From positions 19,626,539 to 19,690,538 of the forward strand of contig OY987248.1 of NCBI GenBank assembly GCA_963920765.1: a stretch of DNA of 64,000 bases, in the 5' to 3' direction. Within the stretch, counting starts at the first letter, position 1. Each line of letters opens with the position of its first letter. A program made the position numbers and the translations under genes. Shown here piece after piece: positions 23,780-35,485 of the stretch. The stretch comes from Ulota crispa. Its lineage: Eukaryota > Streptophyta > Bryopsida > Orthotrichales > Orthotrichaceae. Below the pieces are notes generated by a model. The model worked only from the letters and a program-made list of their open reading frames with translations. It did no database searches and was not told the DNA's origin.

Positions 23780-24632
23780 TTAACCCCTAAAGGACCAAGC
23801 CCTTTTTTTTGCCACTTTTGGGGGAATGAGTAGAAAAGTAGGATTTTTTTTTGAAAATCCAACTATAGGATCTTGCCCTAGACTATGGGAGGTACTTTTG
23901 GGAAAAAAAGAAACTCATTCTAGATGTAGAGGAGTGAGATATTGACAACTGAAGTGACAAAAAAAATTCCCTTGCTACCCAAAAATTTCAGAAGCCTTTG
24001 ACTACTATTATAGCAAAAAAATTGCTTTATGCAAAGTTGAGATTTAATTGCTCCATGTAGTCTGTTAGGTATATGTTGGAGAGTTTTCAGATTTATTGAA
24101 AGTGTACAACATACTTTAAAAAATCTTTGAGTACCAAAAGGTCATGAAATTTGCAAATACACTAGGCAAAATTGGATGTTTTATGTGAAATCCAATAATT
24201 CAAATCACATGTTCTTAGCTCACTATAACTTGGGAAAAAAAATAATCAAAAAAAAAATTCTCAAACCGCTTAAAAAAGCAAAGCACCAAATTTTACAAGG
24301 GGCAAAAGGAATGGAGGTACATGAGTCCCCCAAGATGGGCACCTTCCACTCCACTCCCCTTTGCCCAAGTGTCCACACCTTGTGCCCCTTTGGAGTCAAC
24401 ACCCACTTACAAAGAAAATGCCATACCTAAGCTACGCCTTCTTGCCTAGTTTCAAAAAAATCTTGATAACTTCTTCATCAAATGTTGGAATGAAGAAAAA
24501 TTTAGATGCCCTCATAGGTCTTGGAATTCCTACCTTCAATAAAAGTTTCAAAAAATTACACAAAGTAAGCTATAGGTACATGCCCAAAATCTATTTGTCC
24601 ACCCAAGCAATAGTTGGGACTTTAGGGATTAA
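23780..24632 (-). mobile_element. TTAA element, group D, copy 2
   Basis: Begins TTAACCCCTAAAGGACCAAG and ends GGGACTTTAGGGATTAA; 853 bp in reverse orientation relative to 11828-12765. It shares AACTTCTTCATCAAATGTTGGAATG-type sequence at the right and the ATCTTGC...TAGACTATGGGAGGTAC region at the left. Confidence 0.85.
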
Positions 24633-24964
24633 ACAACATGCTCAACCCCAAGGGCTCGGCGTTCACAAAATGTCTCTTTGTGCAAAAGTACTACTTCCTT
24701 GTGGTAGCCTTTGCAACAATTCTTCACTTTAGTTCAATGCTAGTCATTCATTGTACTTATTTGCAACTTCTAAATCTTCCATGCTTGCTTGCAATGCGCA
24801 CATAAAAAACTTGATTTTTTTAAATTCTTGCCCAAGTCCCCAAATGATTTCTGCCATGGTTATTTCTTTAGTATTATTGGTCATGTAAGCACGCACGGCC
24901 TCTATATTTGCTTCTTATTCTTTTTGGATTCTTAGAGGTGATCCAAGGGACTTCAAAATGTTGT
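24633..24964. other. Gene-free stretch
   Basis: About 330 bases between two TTAA elements, nothing recognised. Confidence 0.4.
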
Positions 24965-25401
24965 TTAATCCTTAAACATCAATGAGAGCATTATTTGTCC
25001 AACATATGACAAAACCACACTATATTGGATGAGAAAACAAAATTTCATCCATTTTTAATATTAAAAGTGATCATGGAGACATGGTCTATCATGGAAGGCA
25101 AAAAAATAACCATAATGAATGCACTCAAATTTTTAGGTAACCTAAATTGTGAGAAGATTCACAATTATGGTGTTAGGTCCTATATTGTCCTTCTTTCAAT
25201 TTTCACAAAGACAACATGTAATATTGACTTATGCAACTTTTGAAACTAAACAAAAAATGTGTGGACACTTGCCACACACTTGTAACAGCAACCACAGTGA
25301 CAAGCCTAGTATTTGAGGGTTAGGTGCCCTTAGCACCCCAACTATAAAAAAAAACACTAAAATGGGGCGCAACTCACGCCCCTGGGGCGTTGAGGGGTTA
25401 A
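24965..25401. mobile_element. TTAA element, group C
   Basis: Begins TTAATCCTTAAACATCAATG and ends GGGGCGTTGAGGGGTTAA; 437 bp. Its final TTAA is the first TTAA of the next element, giving the palindrome GGGGTTAACCCC. The end-to-end match is weaker than in other groups, so this call is less certain. Confidence 0.6.
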
Positions 25402-26300
25402 CCCCTAAAGGACCATGGCCTTCATTTTGTCAAAGGACACTCAAAATTGCCACTTCTATGGCAAAGAGTAAAAAAGTTTGAAAATTGGTATTTTTGCATA
25501 TCTGATGGTTGGATCTTGTACTAGACTAGTATGAAAATGTGTCATACAAAACTCAAGAACTTTGACCGCACAGATTGGAAGATACTTGCATTCAAAGTTT
25601 AAAAAACAAGGTTTTTTGCACCTTGCATGATTATATTTTTAACTATGAACTTTTTTTACTTAAATTTTTTGCACCATAGAGTTTGGAACTTTATTTTTTT
25701 GTGGTGGGAAGTTGAGTTGGGAATCTTGGGAAAAAAATTAAAACAAAAAATACTTGATTTTCATACTTAAAAAAACATTAGGTAGAAGAAGGTATAAAAT
25801 TGAATAAAAACTTAAATTGTTAATAACCATGCAATGGAATTGAAACGCAATAACCCAATGGTGAGATTGTTCTAGAAAGCAAACTTTACCCTTTTCAACA
25901 ATTTTTTTTGAAAAAATGTTAAACTTGCATTCAAAAATGAAGTTTATAAGTTATTTTTCAAGAAGGTGCTTGAAGTTCCCAAAAAACAAGATTGTCCATA
26001 ACTTTCTCATAAGTAGTGCAAATGGAATGAGTCAAAGCTTCAAATGTAGAAAAAGATATAATCTATGATAAAAAAAAATTGAAAAAATTTTCAAATTTTT
26101 GTAAAATAACATTTTGCTGCCAAGACTCCCCAAATTTGTGCTTATTTGGGCATAACTTTTTCTCCCTAGCATTAAGTGGAATAAAAATTAGATTCCCCAA
26201 AAGCTAATGTGTTTTCCTATCTTCAAAAAAAGTTTCAAAATATCAAAACAAAAAATTGCCCAAAATCCCATTTGTCCTTTGTAGGGACAATGGTCCTTAA
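25398..26300 (-). mobile_element. TTAA element, group A, copy 3
   Basis: Begins TTAACCCCTAAAGGACCATG; 903 bp, the reverse of the copies at 9937 and 33674. The right end reads GACAATGGTCC then TTAA, lacking the TTTAGGGG present in intact ends. It shares TTAA with neighbours on both sides. Confidence 0.88.
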
Positions 26301-26960
26301 CCCCTAAATGACCACTTGTCCCTATGAGGGACAAATGGGATTTTGGGCATGTACTTACGGCTAAACTACTTTGTGTAATTTTTTTAAACTTTTATGGAAG
26401 ATGGGGAATTCAAAGATCTGTGTGGGCGTCTAACTTTTTCCTCATTCCGACATTTATTGAAGAAGTTAAAAATGAACTTATGAGAATTTTAGATCGGTGG
26501 GCAGCCCAAAAACTTCATTAAAATTTGCATTGTTTTAAAATAAAAGTTTGAGATTAGTTCTTTAGACTTACGTAAATGTGGGAAGCTTTGAATTATTCAA
26601 TTCTAATTGATAAGATAAAAGTTATGAGAAGTTTTAGTTTCTCATAACTTTCATCTCATCAATTATAATTGAATGATTAAAAGCTTCCCACATATACGTA
26701 AGTCTAAAGAACTAACCTCAAACTTTTATTTTTTTTTAAATGAAAATTTTAAAGAAGTTTTTGGGCTGCTCGCCAAACTAAAATTCTCATAGATTCATCT
26801 TTAACTTTTTCAATAAATGTCGAGTTAGGTGCTCACACAGATATTTGAATTCCCCATCTTCTATAAAAGTTTCAAAAAATTACACAAAGTAGTCTAGCCA
26901 TAAGTACATGCCCAAAATCCCTTTTGTTCCCCGTAGGGACAAGTGGTCCTTTAGGGTTAA
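26297..26960. mobile_element. Long hairpin TTAA element, group D-derived, copy 1
   Basis: Begins TTAACCCCTAAATGACCACT and ends AAGTGGTCCTTTAGGGTTAA. The whole 664 bp is one inverted repeat with arms of ~325 bp and a loop of only a few bases near 26628. Each arm equals the left ~325 bp of group D (compare 11828-12150). A transcript across it would fold into a very long double strand. Confidence 0.92.
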
Positions 26961-27487
26961 GGGTCAAGTTAATAACCCAATGAAACTTGAGTCTGGTGTT
27001 GAGGAGACTTGCACAGCTGGGACGTACGACCGTAGTGTGAACTGGCCCTGAGCCTAGTTGATCTTAATTGAGCCTAATTAATCTGATAACCGTAAATGCC
27101 ACCACTGCAGAGGATTTTGGCATAATTAGTGGCATAGAATTTCTGGAGGAAGAATGGATCAGGGCAGGGGTGCATGTGTATGGAAGGGGCCATTTATTCA
27201 TGGGATTACAGGTTTGATTACGAGATTGTATGGAAGAATTTTGAAATTAGTACCCCCTAAACCCAGAATGTCACCTTTAGAGAGGGTTACTACTTACTAC
27301 TTACTACAATAGTAATACCTATAGCTAATGTTGTAGATCATGTCAATCTGAACCACCCTGGGCTGCATTGAAGCACCCAGGAAGTATTTACCCCCAATTC
27401 TTTAAATGCACTACTTTAACTTTATGGAATTGAAGCCGGCTCTCTCGTCTGTAGTACTGTAGAGTGTAGAGTCCCGTGTCTTCATAT
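26961..27487. other. Gene-free stretch
   Basis: Less AT-rich DNA with no gene recognised; (TACTTAC)-like short repeats around 27290-27305. Confidence 0.4.
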
Positions 27488-27490
27488 TAA

Positions 27491-27902
27491 GAGCATCCCT
27501 AGTGTAGCTGTAAGCACTGAATTTTTTTTACAGTTATGCCCGAGCTTGAGTGAAAATCATTGCTCCAATGCAACATTTACTTGCAGTTGTATTTTCTAAG
27601 GTTCCCCATGCAGGAACCTCTCTCTTGCATATTTGCACTATTTGGAGAGTCTTGCATATCACTCTAGAGTGTCTGATTCTCATACCCTGACACAATTTCA
27701 GATGTTTCTGAAATGAATCTCCTCACATAAACACTTCAAAAAGGCATAAATAATTAAGAAAAATGTGTTTAGTGAGTGTCATAACTTGTTTGCATTGGGG
27801 GATGGGAGGTTGGGAAATGGCTCTAATCTATAATTGAACCGCAGTCAGAGCCGGTCTAATAGGGTTTTCTGTGCCAGTATTCCGGCTACATTGGGGATGC
27901 TC
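27491..27902. mobile_element. PIF/Harbinger-like MITE, group P, copy 1
   Basis: Left end GAGCATCCCTAGTGTAGC, right end GGCTACATTGGGGATGCTC, flanked by TAA at 27488-27490 and 27903-27905. It stands head to tail with copy 2, sharing the middle TAA. Confidence 0.9.
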
Positions 27903-27905
27903 TAA

Positions 27906-28324
27906 GAGCATCCCCAATCCAGCCGTAACACTGGCAAGAAAAAGCTTGTAAAGCATGTTAAAACAAGGCTTAAGCAAAAACATGGGCTCCAATGCAAGAG
28001 TTACTTGCAACTGCATTTTTCAGGGCTCCCCACATAAGAGCCCCTCCCCTGCATATTTGCACTCTTTGGAGAGTCTTGCATACCACTCTAGAGTGTCTAA
28101 TTCTCTGACCCTAACTTAATTTAAGATGTTTTTGACATGAATCTCTTCACATAAACACTTAAAAAGACATAAATAATTATAAAATAGTGTTTAGTGAGTG
28201 CCATAAAGTGTGTGCATTGGAGGTTGGAGAGCTGGAAAATGGCCTTGCCTTGAAATTGGCACGTAGTTGGGCACTGTCTAAGAGCTTTTCCAGAGTCTAG
28301 GTTAAGGCTGGATTGGAGATGCTC
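27906..28324. mobile_element. PIF/Harbinger-like MITE, group P, copy 2
   Basis: Left end GAGCATCCCCAATCCAGCC, right end GGCTGGATTGGAGATGCTC, flanked by TAA at 27903-27905 and 28325-28327. Clearly related to copy 1 over its full 419 bp but differing at many positions, so the pair is not a recent duplication. Confidence 0.9.
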
Positions 28325-28373
28325 TAATCAAGCTAGGTAATGATACCCTACTTCTTGTGGCAACAAAACTCAG

Positions 28374-28875
28374 GACATCCTCAATGCACCCTGCATAAAG
28401 GCCCGGTATATCACTCTTGATCTATTAATAGAAAATAGTTCATCACATAAGAATTATATTATTTGAAGGGTATGAAATTCTTCATTCTAAAAACTAGATA
28501 AAATTTTGGTTTGGCCATTGCGTGACTTAGATATATCACATTAAATGTTAGCAAACTTCCAAAAAACTTAAAGGCCTCTCCAAATCAAGCCTAAACAATG
28601 AAATTTTAGTAAGGGGTCCATACTATTGTGGTCCCCTTTACTAAAATTTCCTTATTTTGGCTTGATTTGAAGAGGTCTCTAAGTTTTTTGGAAGTTAGCT
28701 AACATTTGATGTGATATATCTAAGTCATGCAATGGCCAAACCAAAATTTTATTGAGTTTTTATAACAAAAATTATCATACCCTTCAAATGATATAATTTT
28801 TATGTGATGAAATATCTGCTGTTAAGAAATCAAGAGTGGTATAGTGGGCCTTATGGTGGGTGGATTGAGGATGAC
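28374..28875. mobile_element. Long foldback element
   Basis: Near-perfect inverted repeat of ~500 bp: GACATCCTCAATGCACCC on the left pairs with sequence ending GGTGGGTGGATTGAGGATG on the right. The arms meet around 28620-28650 (GGGGTCCATA...TGGTCCCC). Its ends are of the CATCCTCAA type, perhaps PIF- or hAT-like; no clear target duplication was found. Confidence 0.8.
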
Positions 28876-28878
28876 TTC

Positions 28879-29211
28879 ATTACAATGAATATTGCATTTA
28901 GGTTGCCTTCACAATTAGGTTGCTTTACCTTGGAAAGTTATCTCATGAAAGTTACCTCGTAACTCATCACTTGGCCACTTGGAAGCGCATGTAACTATCT
29001 AAAAACTTGGATTGGTTTGCAACTTGGACGCTATCATTTTTATTTATTTATATTTATTTCCTGTAGCTTCATTGTAGTTGCCATGCCCTTTAATAAATTT
29101 TTATTGTAATAATTGTTAATGAAAATTATTGTAGCAATAGTATATATTAAAATAGTGTAAAATGTCAAGAAATTAGTAAAGGGAAACCTAAATGCAATAT
29201 TCAATGTAGTG
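28879..29211. mobile_element. MITE, group X, copy 1
   Basis: Left sequence AATGAATATTGCATTTAGG pairs with CCTAAATGCAATATTCA on the right. A related element at 48806-49272 has the same ends and internal GAGGTAACTTTC/GAAAGTTACCTC block but carries a CACTA foldback. Confidence 0.7.
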
Positions 29212-29348
29212 TGTTACTCTATGGTGTAGGAGAGCAATTGTAGTCAAAAAGTTTTCATTTTTCATTTTTTTCCTTTACACAATTGAGTGAGGCTTCATTG
29301 CTGAGGTAAAATTTTAACACTTTGATAAAAAGACATGGAGGAGACACA

Positions 29349-29829
29349 TCTGTACTACTTAGTGAGAGGATTTTGATTCACATCCTTTTCCAAAACTTTC
29401 TAGAATGTTTTAGGTGTAAGTTGAAGCATTATAGGACTGCCTTAGATATAGAACACCAAGCATCCTCCAACCATATTTTTTTCCAAAATCTTCAAGAAAC
29501 TTTGGTGGAAGTTGAAGCAATCAAGGATAACCCAAGTATAATATACCAAACACCCTCCAATCATGTGTTAGAAAACCAACATAATGCCAAGCGCCTCTTA
29601 GCAAAAGTATAAAATAGTAGCATTGTGATTAAGGCACTTACTATTTTTTATTTTAAAAATGAACCAAATGGTAATGCATCAAGATTAAATTTTGAACTAG
29701 TTGTGAGATATGAATTTTTTTGTGTAGTACATCAAGATTAGATTTTAAACCAATTCATTTAATTCTATAAAACTAAATTTTGCATTACCTATACATGTCT
29801 AGCTCGCCCAAAGCGTGTGCCCATACTAG
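29349..29829 (+). mobile_element. Non-autonomous Helitron, copy 1
   Basis: Starts TCTGTACTACTTAGTGAG after an A and ends CATACTAG before a T, the A|T target typical of Helitrons. A decayed hairpin (CGCCCAAAGCG) lies ~15 bases before the end. The 481-bp body aligns with 53851-54353, including TGGTGGAAGTTGAAG-type and AATGCCAAGC blocks. It encodes no Rep-helicase. The 96-codon frame inside (29322-29612) is not conserved as a protein in the other copy. Confidence 0.88.
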
Positions 29830-30451
29830 TAGACTATGAGATAAGAGTTAGTACAAGCCCCAAAACAACAACCTAAGCAACATAGGAGCACACTAAAACT
29901 TACGTTGGGCTTGCTGACTCTAACAAAGGCGAGATTGAATTTGGAAAATTTGAATTTACTTTTGGATTTAAAAACCTTGATTAAGTACAAGTCAAGGAAC
30001 CTTGAAAAGGAATGAAAATGCCCAATTCCAAAATACGGACTGATTTTTTAAAGTTTTATCCTTGTTATGAAATTGCGGATCTATTTTACCCTGGCCCTTA
30101 AACAAGGAGTAAAAGGCATTTAATTCAAAGTGAGTTTAATGTAATCCAGCAACATGCACCACCAAAGCATTGGCATTGCCACACATGAAACTAAAGGGAG
30201 TCCACGCAGCCAAAACAAAAAAACAAAAAACAAAAAGCTTTATGAAGGTACGATATTGTCCACAGTGTGGGCTGGATTTTCATTTTCATTTTTTCAATGT
30301 TGGTTTTGGGTATATGTAGATTATCAATGGTCACTTGTGTCCACCTAGAGGTATGTATAAACTTGGGACGTTAAAGACAAGGCCATAAAGAATACTCTAG
30401 GTTTCCATAAATGTAAAAGATTTGTCATTTTGTGCAATCTTGAAAGAGTGA
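29830..30451. other. Gene-free stretch
   Basis: No gene or paired terminal repeat recognised. Confidence 0.4.
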
Positions 30452-31362
30452 TTAACCCCTAAAGTTTTTTTTAGATAATGTTTCACCAAAAACACATTCA
30501 GAATGAGTCTTTTTATAGTAAAGGCAAGAAACAATTAAAAATGAAATCTTGGTGCAATTTATTGTAGGATCAAGTAGTAAAATTATTTCATTATATAATC
30601 TTAAATAGATAAAAGATATATAGATTGTGAGATTATAAGGTTTGAAGTAAGATAAATGTTCTTTTGGGGGGGCATTCAAATTTTGGGTAGCTCTAATTTA
30701 AGGAGGTTTTCGCACCAATGAATTTTACTAGTTTTTATTGTACTTTTCTAAATTTCCTTTTAGAACTAATTGTATTCATTAAAAAAATTGTCATAGCAAT
30801 TTGAATTGGGGAACGCATACTAAAAACTAGAATGGCAAACTAGCTTCAAGAAAATTCTCATGCAAAGTTGTTTTTCCAACAATTTTTAGCTTCCACATAC
30901 AATGATCTTTTCAAAATGTGAACAATGGAGCTTTAGGTTTTAGCTCATTTTAAAGGAAGACAAAAAAAAAATGTTGCTTTGACAAGCTTGATCAACATAG
31001 GGCCACTTCTAACAAAGGTGAAATAAAGGTCAGTAAGCAAATGTTATTGCTTTCATGGAATGAGGTTGAGTCAAATGTGGCAAGGGAATATCTTAGCCCC
31101 TCAAATTTTGGGCAAGATCCCAAAATTTTAACTGTAGTGTAAATATATGTACCTGTGTTGCCCCTTGAGCAAACAAAATTACATATTCCATCATAACTTC
31201 TTTATTTACAATTGAAATAGTTTGAAAAATGTTGCATTGGAAAGTTACTCCTTGGAAACACATCCTCTAAAATTATGTGAGAATATATTTATTACTTTAT
31301 AAGAACTATCTTGCCCAAAATTATTGTGTTGCCAAAATTGCGACTTGGACCTTTGGGGTTAA
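30452..31362 (+). mobile_element. TTAA element, group H, copy 2
   Basis: Begins TTAACCCCTAAAGTTTTTTT and ends CTTGGACCTTTGGGGTTAA; 911 bp. Relative of 19054-19944 in opposite orientation. Its last TTAA is shared with the element that follows. Confidence 0.82.
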
Positions 31363-31902
31363 CCCCTAAAGGCCCAACGGGGTAAGGCCAAAATATAGAT
31401 GTGTTGTAAAATGATACTTTTGTAACTTTGATGAAGTTTGATTCAAAAGAGAAAATAAAAATCATAATTTTTAGTAATTATCCATATGGTCAAACACTCA
31501 AAAAAAGTTTTAAATTTTTATGTAACAAATTTAGAAGCATTTACCATTTAATATTCACCAAAATTACAAATTTTATTCATAGATTTCAAATTTTGGTATG
31601 ATTGGTTAAAAATAGACATTCTAACCTAAACTTTGGAAATGCAATCTTTTGAAAGGAGAGAACATCATTAGTTTCCCAAAATAGTAAGTTTTACAACACT
31701 AACAAATATTGAAGTGTCTTGTTTTTGAAAAATTCTCCTTGGCGGAGTCTAACTTGGATTGACATGGTTCAAGTTAAATTGAAAAGTTAACTTGATTTTC
31801 TATCACAAAAAAATATATTTTTGGAAAATAAAAATTTAGTCTTTGAAGCCCAAAAAAATGGATAGCCATTAGAAAATGGTTGATTGGACGCTTAGGGGTT
31901 AA
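31359..31902. mobile_element. TTAA element, group I
   Basis: Begins TTAACCCCTAAAGGCCCAAC and ends GATTGGACGCTTAGGGGTTAA-like sequence; 544 bp. Only copy of its internal sequence in the window. Confidence 0.78.
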
Positions 31903-32562
31903 ATCATGATACCTAAACAATTTTTTTATCTCAAGGTTGAGTTTAATATTGTACTTATCAATATTTAGCAATGAAATCCAAAACAAGTTATTTAAAACTC
32001 TTTCACATGTTGTCCATGAGTTAAGAATAAATGGTTCTTCTAAATATATATTTCCCCTTAACGTTTTATTCATGTTAGATTCTAGTTGAGGCGGTTTTTC
32101 AAATGATCTTTTTTACCTGGCTCTCTTTTTTAAGTTGATTTTAAAGAGCTGCGTTCTAAACTAGAAAGGTTTTTTTTAGGGTGAAACATGTTTTCACTCT
32201 TTGAATAATTGGGTATTTTAGAAATACTTTTTGGAATCTATACTAAACTAATACTACAAAACAAACTGAAGAATCTAAAAATAGGTGGATGGACAGAAAA
32301 GAAAATATTACTCATACGCAAGGGATCATTTTGCATTCACTCAACATTAAAATTATGAGCTCGTAACACTTAGAGATAATGGTGGGGCAATCTACAAACA
32401 AGCTTGTATCCAAAGTGTGTGTCCTGCTGCATCTAGGTTTTGAATATATATTTATTGTTGGAATTCCAAAAAAACTGATATAAAATTTGAAAAACTACTG
32501 AACCAACTTTGATCTCTTGTAACCTTTGCACATAATATTTGAATACCTGGTTTACACTTTAT
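31903..32562. other. AT-rich gene-free stretch
   Basis: Nothing recognised. Short open frames on the minus strand at the left edge overlap the preceding transposon and appear accidental. Confidence 0.4.
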
Positions 32563-32750
32563 TTAACCCTTGCTACCAACAGGAAGTTTTATAAATTTGG
32601 GATTTCAGATAGCTCACTAGAACCGCATTGATTTATATTCCCACTTCTTTGTTAATCTCAAATGTAATAAAGGTGTGAAATCATTCCAAATACAAAAAAA
32701 ATCTTGTGTTATACTAGTTGCAGCGGCACACTCAGACATTTAAGGGTTAA
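32563..32750 (-). mobile_element. TTAA element, group B, copy 4 (deleted)
   Basis: Begins TTAACCCTTGCTACCAACAG and ends GACATTTAAGGGTTAA; 188 bp because part of the left region has been lost compared with the 240-bp copies. Retains the TTGTTAATCTCAAATGTAAT block. Confidence 0.8.
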
Positions 32751-33055
32751 TCATATCTAGAACTTCCCCTTTGTAACTACAAAAACACGCTTCACTCACA
32801 TATAATGATAGCTATCAAGGAAACTTGTGAGGTAATAGATCAAACAATTTTAGGGAAGTTATTTTTAAACTTTGAAATGCAATAAGGTATTCCGTTACAA
32901 TAAATTTTTAGAACAAGTACATTTCTCAATTTTAGAGAAGTATCAATACACAAGCATATGTTTTGTGCAAGCTAGTTGAGCGTGGTTATTGCAACATATC
33001 CTAAAGTTCTAGAAGTTCCTAGAAAGAGCATGGATGGAGGAAACTATCCCCCTTA

Positions 33056-33637
33056 GAGCAACCTCAATGGTCACCTTGCAAATGAAAGTAATAAAAGAGT
33101 TTAGTGGTTTGTTTAATGGACTCTTGTAAGTAGTGAGTTGTATTATGAGTGAAGAGATCCAATGCCTTTGAATAATCTAGTAACACAAAAAGAGGGCTAA
33201 CACAAGAACTGGCACCTTGTGTAATTTAATGACTGACACAAGCTCGGCAAAAATCACAAAAGTGGCACACTCTCTAACATAATCTTTAATATTTATGGAG
33301 TGGGGTCACTTCAAAAATTAGCGGAGAATTGACATGCTATCATCCCACATGGAATGGGGTCACTTCAAGAATTTGTAGGAGAATGAGGACACTCTAGGGA
33401 TTTGCTCTTCCTTTTTTTTCAAATAGGCTTAATTGTCATCATGACAATGTTGACTACACCTTTTTGCTTCACTTGACGTGCACAATAACCAGTTGCAAAA
33501 TAATGCTTCAAAATTCTCTTTTGATGTGCACTCTAACTAGATGAGTTGAATATTATTTCTATTGGATTTCTTTTTTTTTCTTGTCTCCTCCATTTTACTA
33601 ATACAAGACCCACATAACAAGACCATTGAGGCTGCTC
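33056..33637. mobile_element. PIF/Harbinger-like MITE, group R, copy 1
   Basis: Left end GAGCAACCTCAATGGTC, right end GACCATTGAGGCTGCTC, flanked by TTA on both sides (33053-33055 and 33638-33640); 582 bp. Related to 10939-11460. Confidence 0.88.
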
Positions 33638-33673
33638 TTAGTACTATATAGATGTTTGATCTACCACCACCTC

Positions 33674-34605
33674 TTAACCCCTAAAGAACCATTGTCCCTT
33701 CAGGGGACAAATGGGATTTTGGGCAAGTACTTACGGCCTCAATTTTGGTCTTAATTTTTTAAAACTTTTTTTGAAGATAGAAAAACACATTAGCTTTTGG
33801 GGAATATCATTTTTATTCCAATTGATGCCAGGGAGCAAAAGTTATGCCCAAATAAGCACAAATTTGGAGACTAGGGGCAGCAAAAAAAATTCTTATAAAA
33901 ACTTGAAAAGAAAAATTTATTATTTTTTTCTCATAGATTATATCTTTATCTACTTCTGGAGCATTGATTCATTCCATTTGGACTAGTTATGAGAAAGTTA
34001 TGGACAATCTTGTTTTTTGGGCAACTCAATCATCTTCTTGAAAAAAAAACTTATAAACTTCATTTTTGAATGTAACTTTAACATTTTTTCAAAAAAAATT
34101 GTTGGAGAGGGTGAAGTTTGCTTTCTAGAACAATCTCACCATTGGGATTATTGCGTTTCAGTTCCATTGCAGGGTTATTAGCAATTTAAGTTTTTGTTCA
34201 ATCTCCTACCTTCTTCTACCTAATGTATTTTTAAAGAATGAAAATTAAGTATTCTTTTTTGAGATTTTTTCTCAAGATTCCCAACTCAACTTCCCACCAT
34301 GCAAAAGTAGAATTCCAAACTTTGTGGTGCAAAAATTTTAAGTTTAAAATGTTCAAAGTTAAAAAATCTAATTTAGCAAGGTGCAAAAAAAAATTGTTTT
34401 TTACTTTTTAAATGCAAATATCTTCCAATCTGTGCGGTCAAAGTTCTTGAGTTTTGTATGACACATTCTTATAATAGTCTAGCACAAGATCTTACAATCA
34501 GATATGCAAAATGCTTGATTTTCAAACTTTTTTACTCTTTGGCATAGAGGTGGCAATTTTGAGTGTCTTCTGACAAAATAAAGGTCATAGTCCTTTAGGG
34601 GTTAA
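33674..34605 (+). mobile_element. TTAA element, group A, copy 2 (932 bp)
   Basis: Begins TTAACCCCTAAAGAACCATT and ends GTCATAGTCCTTTAGGGGTTAA-like sequence. Same length as and very similar to 9937-10868. Both ends are intact, making this the best reference for the group. The left subterminal stem is TTGTCCC...GGGGACAA, followed by ATGGGATTTTGGGCA. Confidence 0.93.
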
Positions 34606-35485
34606 GTGCCTCCAATGTGATTTTCCCGGAAAGTTAAACAAAAGCAATAGCATGATAAACATATGCCTAATCCAAACAATAAGAATTTGGAAACTTATAA
34701 ACTCAACGAATTCCACAACTTGCTTATTTGAATCAAAGAAAAATATGCTCAGAGTTTTTTATATGCAAACTCGTTGCAACGCTATGGAGTCCAGAATTTT
34801 CAAAATCTAGGGTGTCACTTAAATTAAAATAAGAATTTAAAATTCAAATTCCATGTAGCTGTAGTACACAAATTATTTTCCTTGGTATCTCATTTTGAAT
34901 AGAGCACGACTTCTTCACACCAGTTTGTCTTAATTGCTATGAAAACGTGACATGTCTTTAGTACTTGTTTTTGAAGTAGGGTTTTAATCACAATCTTTCA
35001 CCACCACAAAATAGCAACTTGGTGGTAAAGTTTTTGTAATGCAAACATCCTTCACACTTTCTTCACCTAGAATACATAGTTGCAAAATTTCCTTGGAATT
35101 TGGAATTTTGGACATTTGAGTCACACTATTTGAGTTGATATTTATACACTATAACTCATAGTATACTAAATAAAAAAATTATAACAAATAACGTTACTAG
35201 TGCTTCTTACAAATTCTCATGTATCTTGAATTAGTGCAAGCTAGCATTATTAGTGCAAGGCACAATGATCAAAACATTTTGTGTAGTTCTAGCCACACAA
35301 AAAGATGGATTTCTCACATTATTGTACAATAAGCTACAAGAAAATAGTGTACAAATTGGCATGTCCAAATAAATTAAACTTGCCTAAATTGACAAAAGAG
35401 TGACCAAGTTGACAATCAAACGTCCAAATTGACACGTCTGAATCTACAAAAAATGACTAAATTGGCAGCATTTTCTTATAGCAGA
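34606..35485. other. Gene-free stretch
   Basis: AT-rich. At ~35355-35475 short phrases such as CCAAATTGACACGTC recur and match, reversed, the sub-repeats near 20997-21130. Confidence 0.45.
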
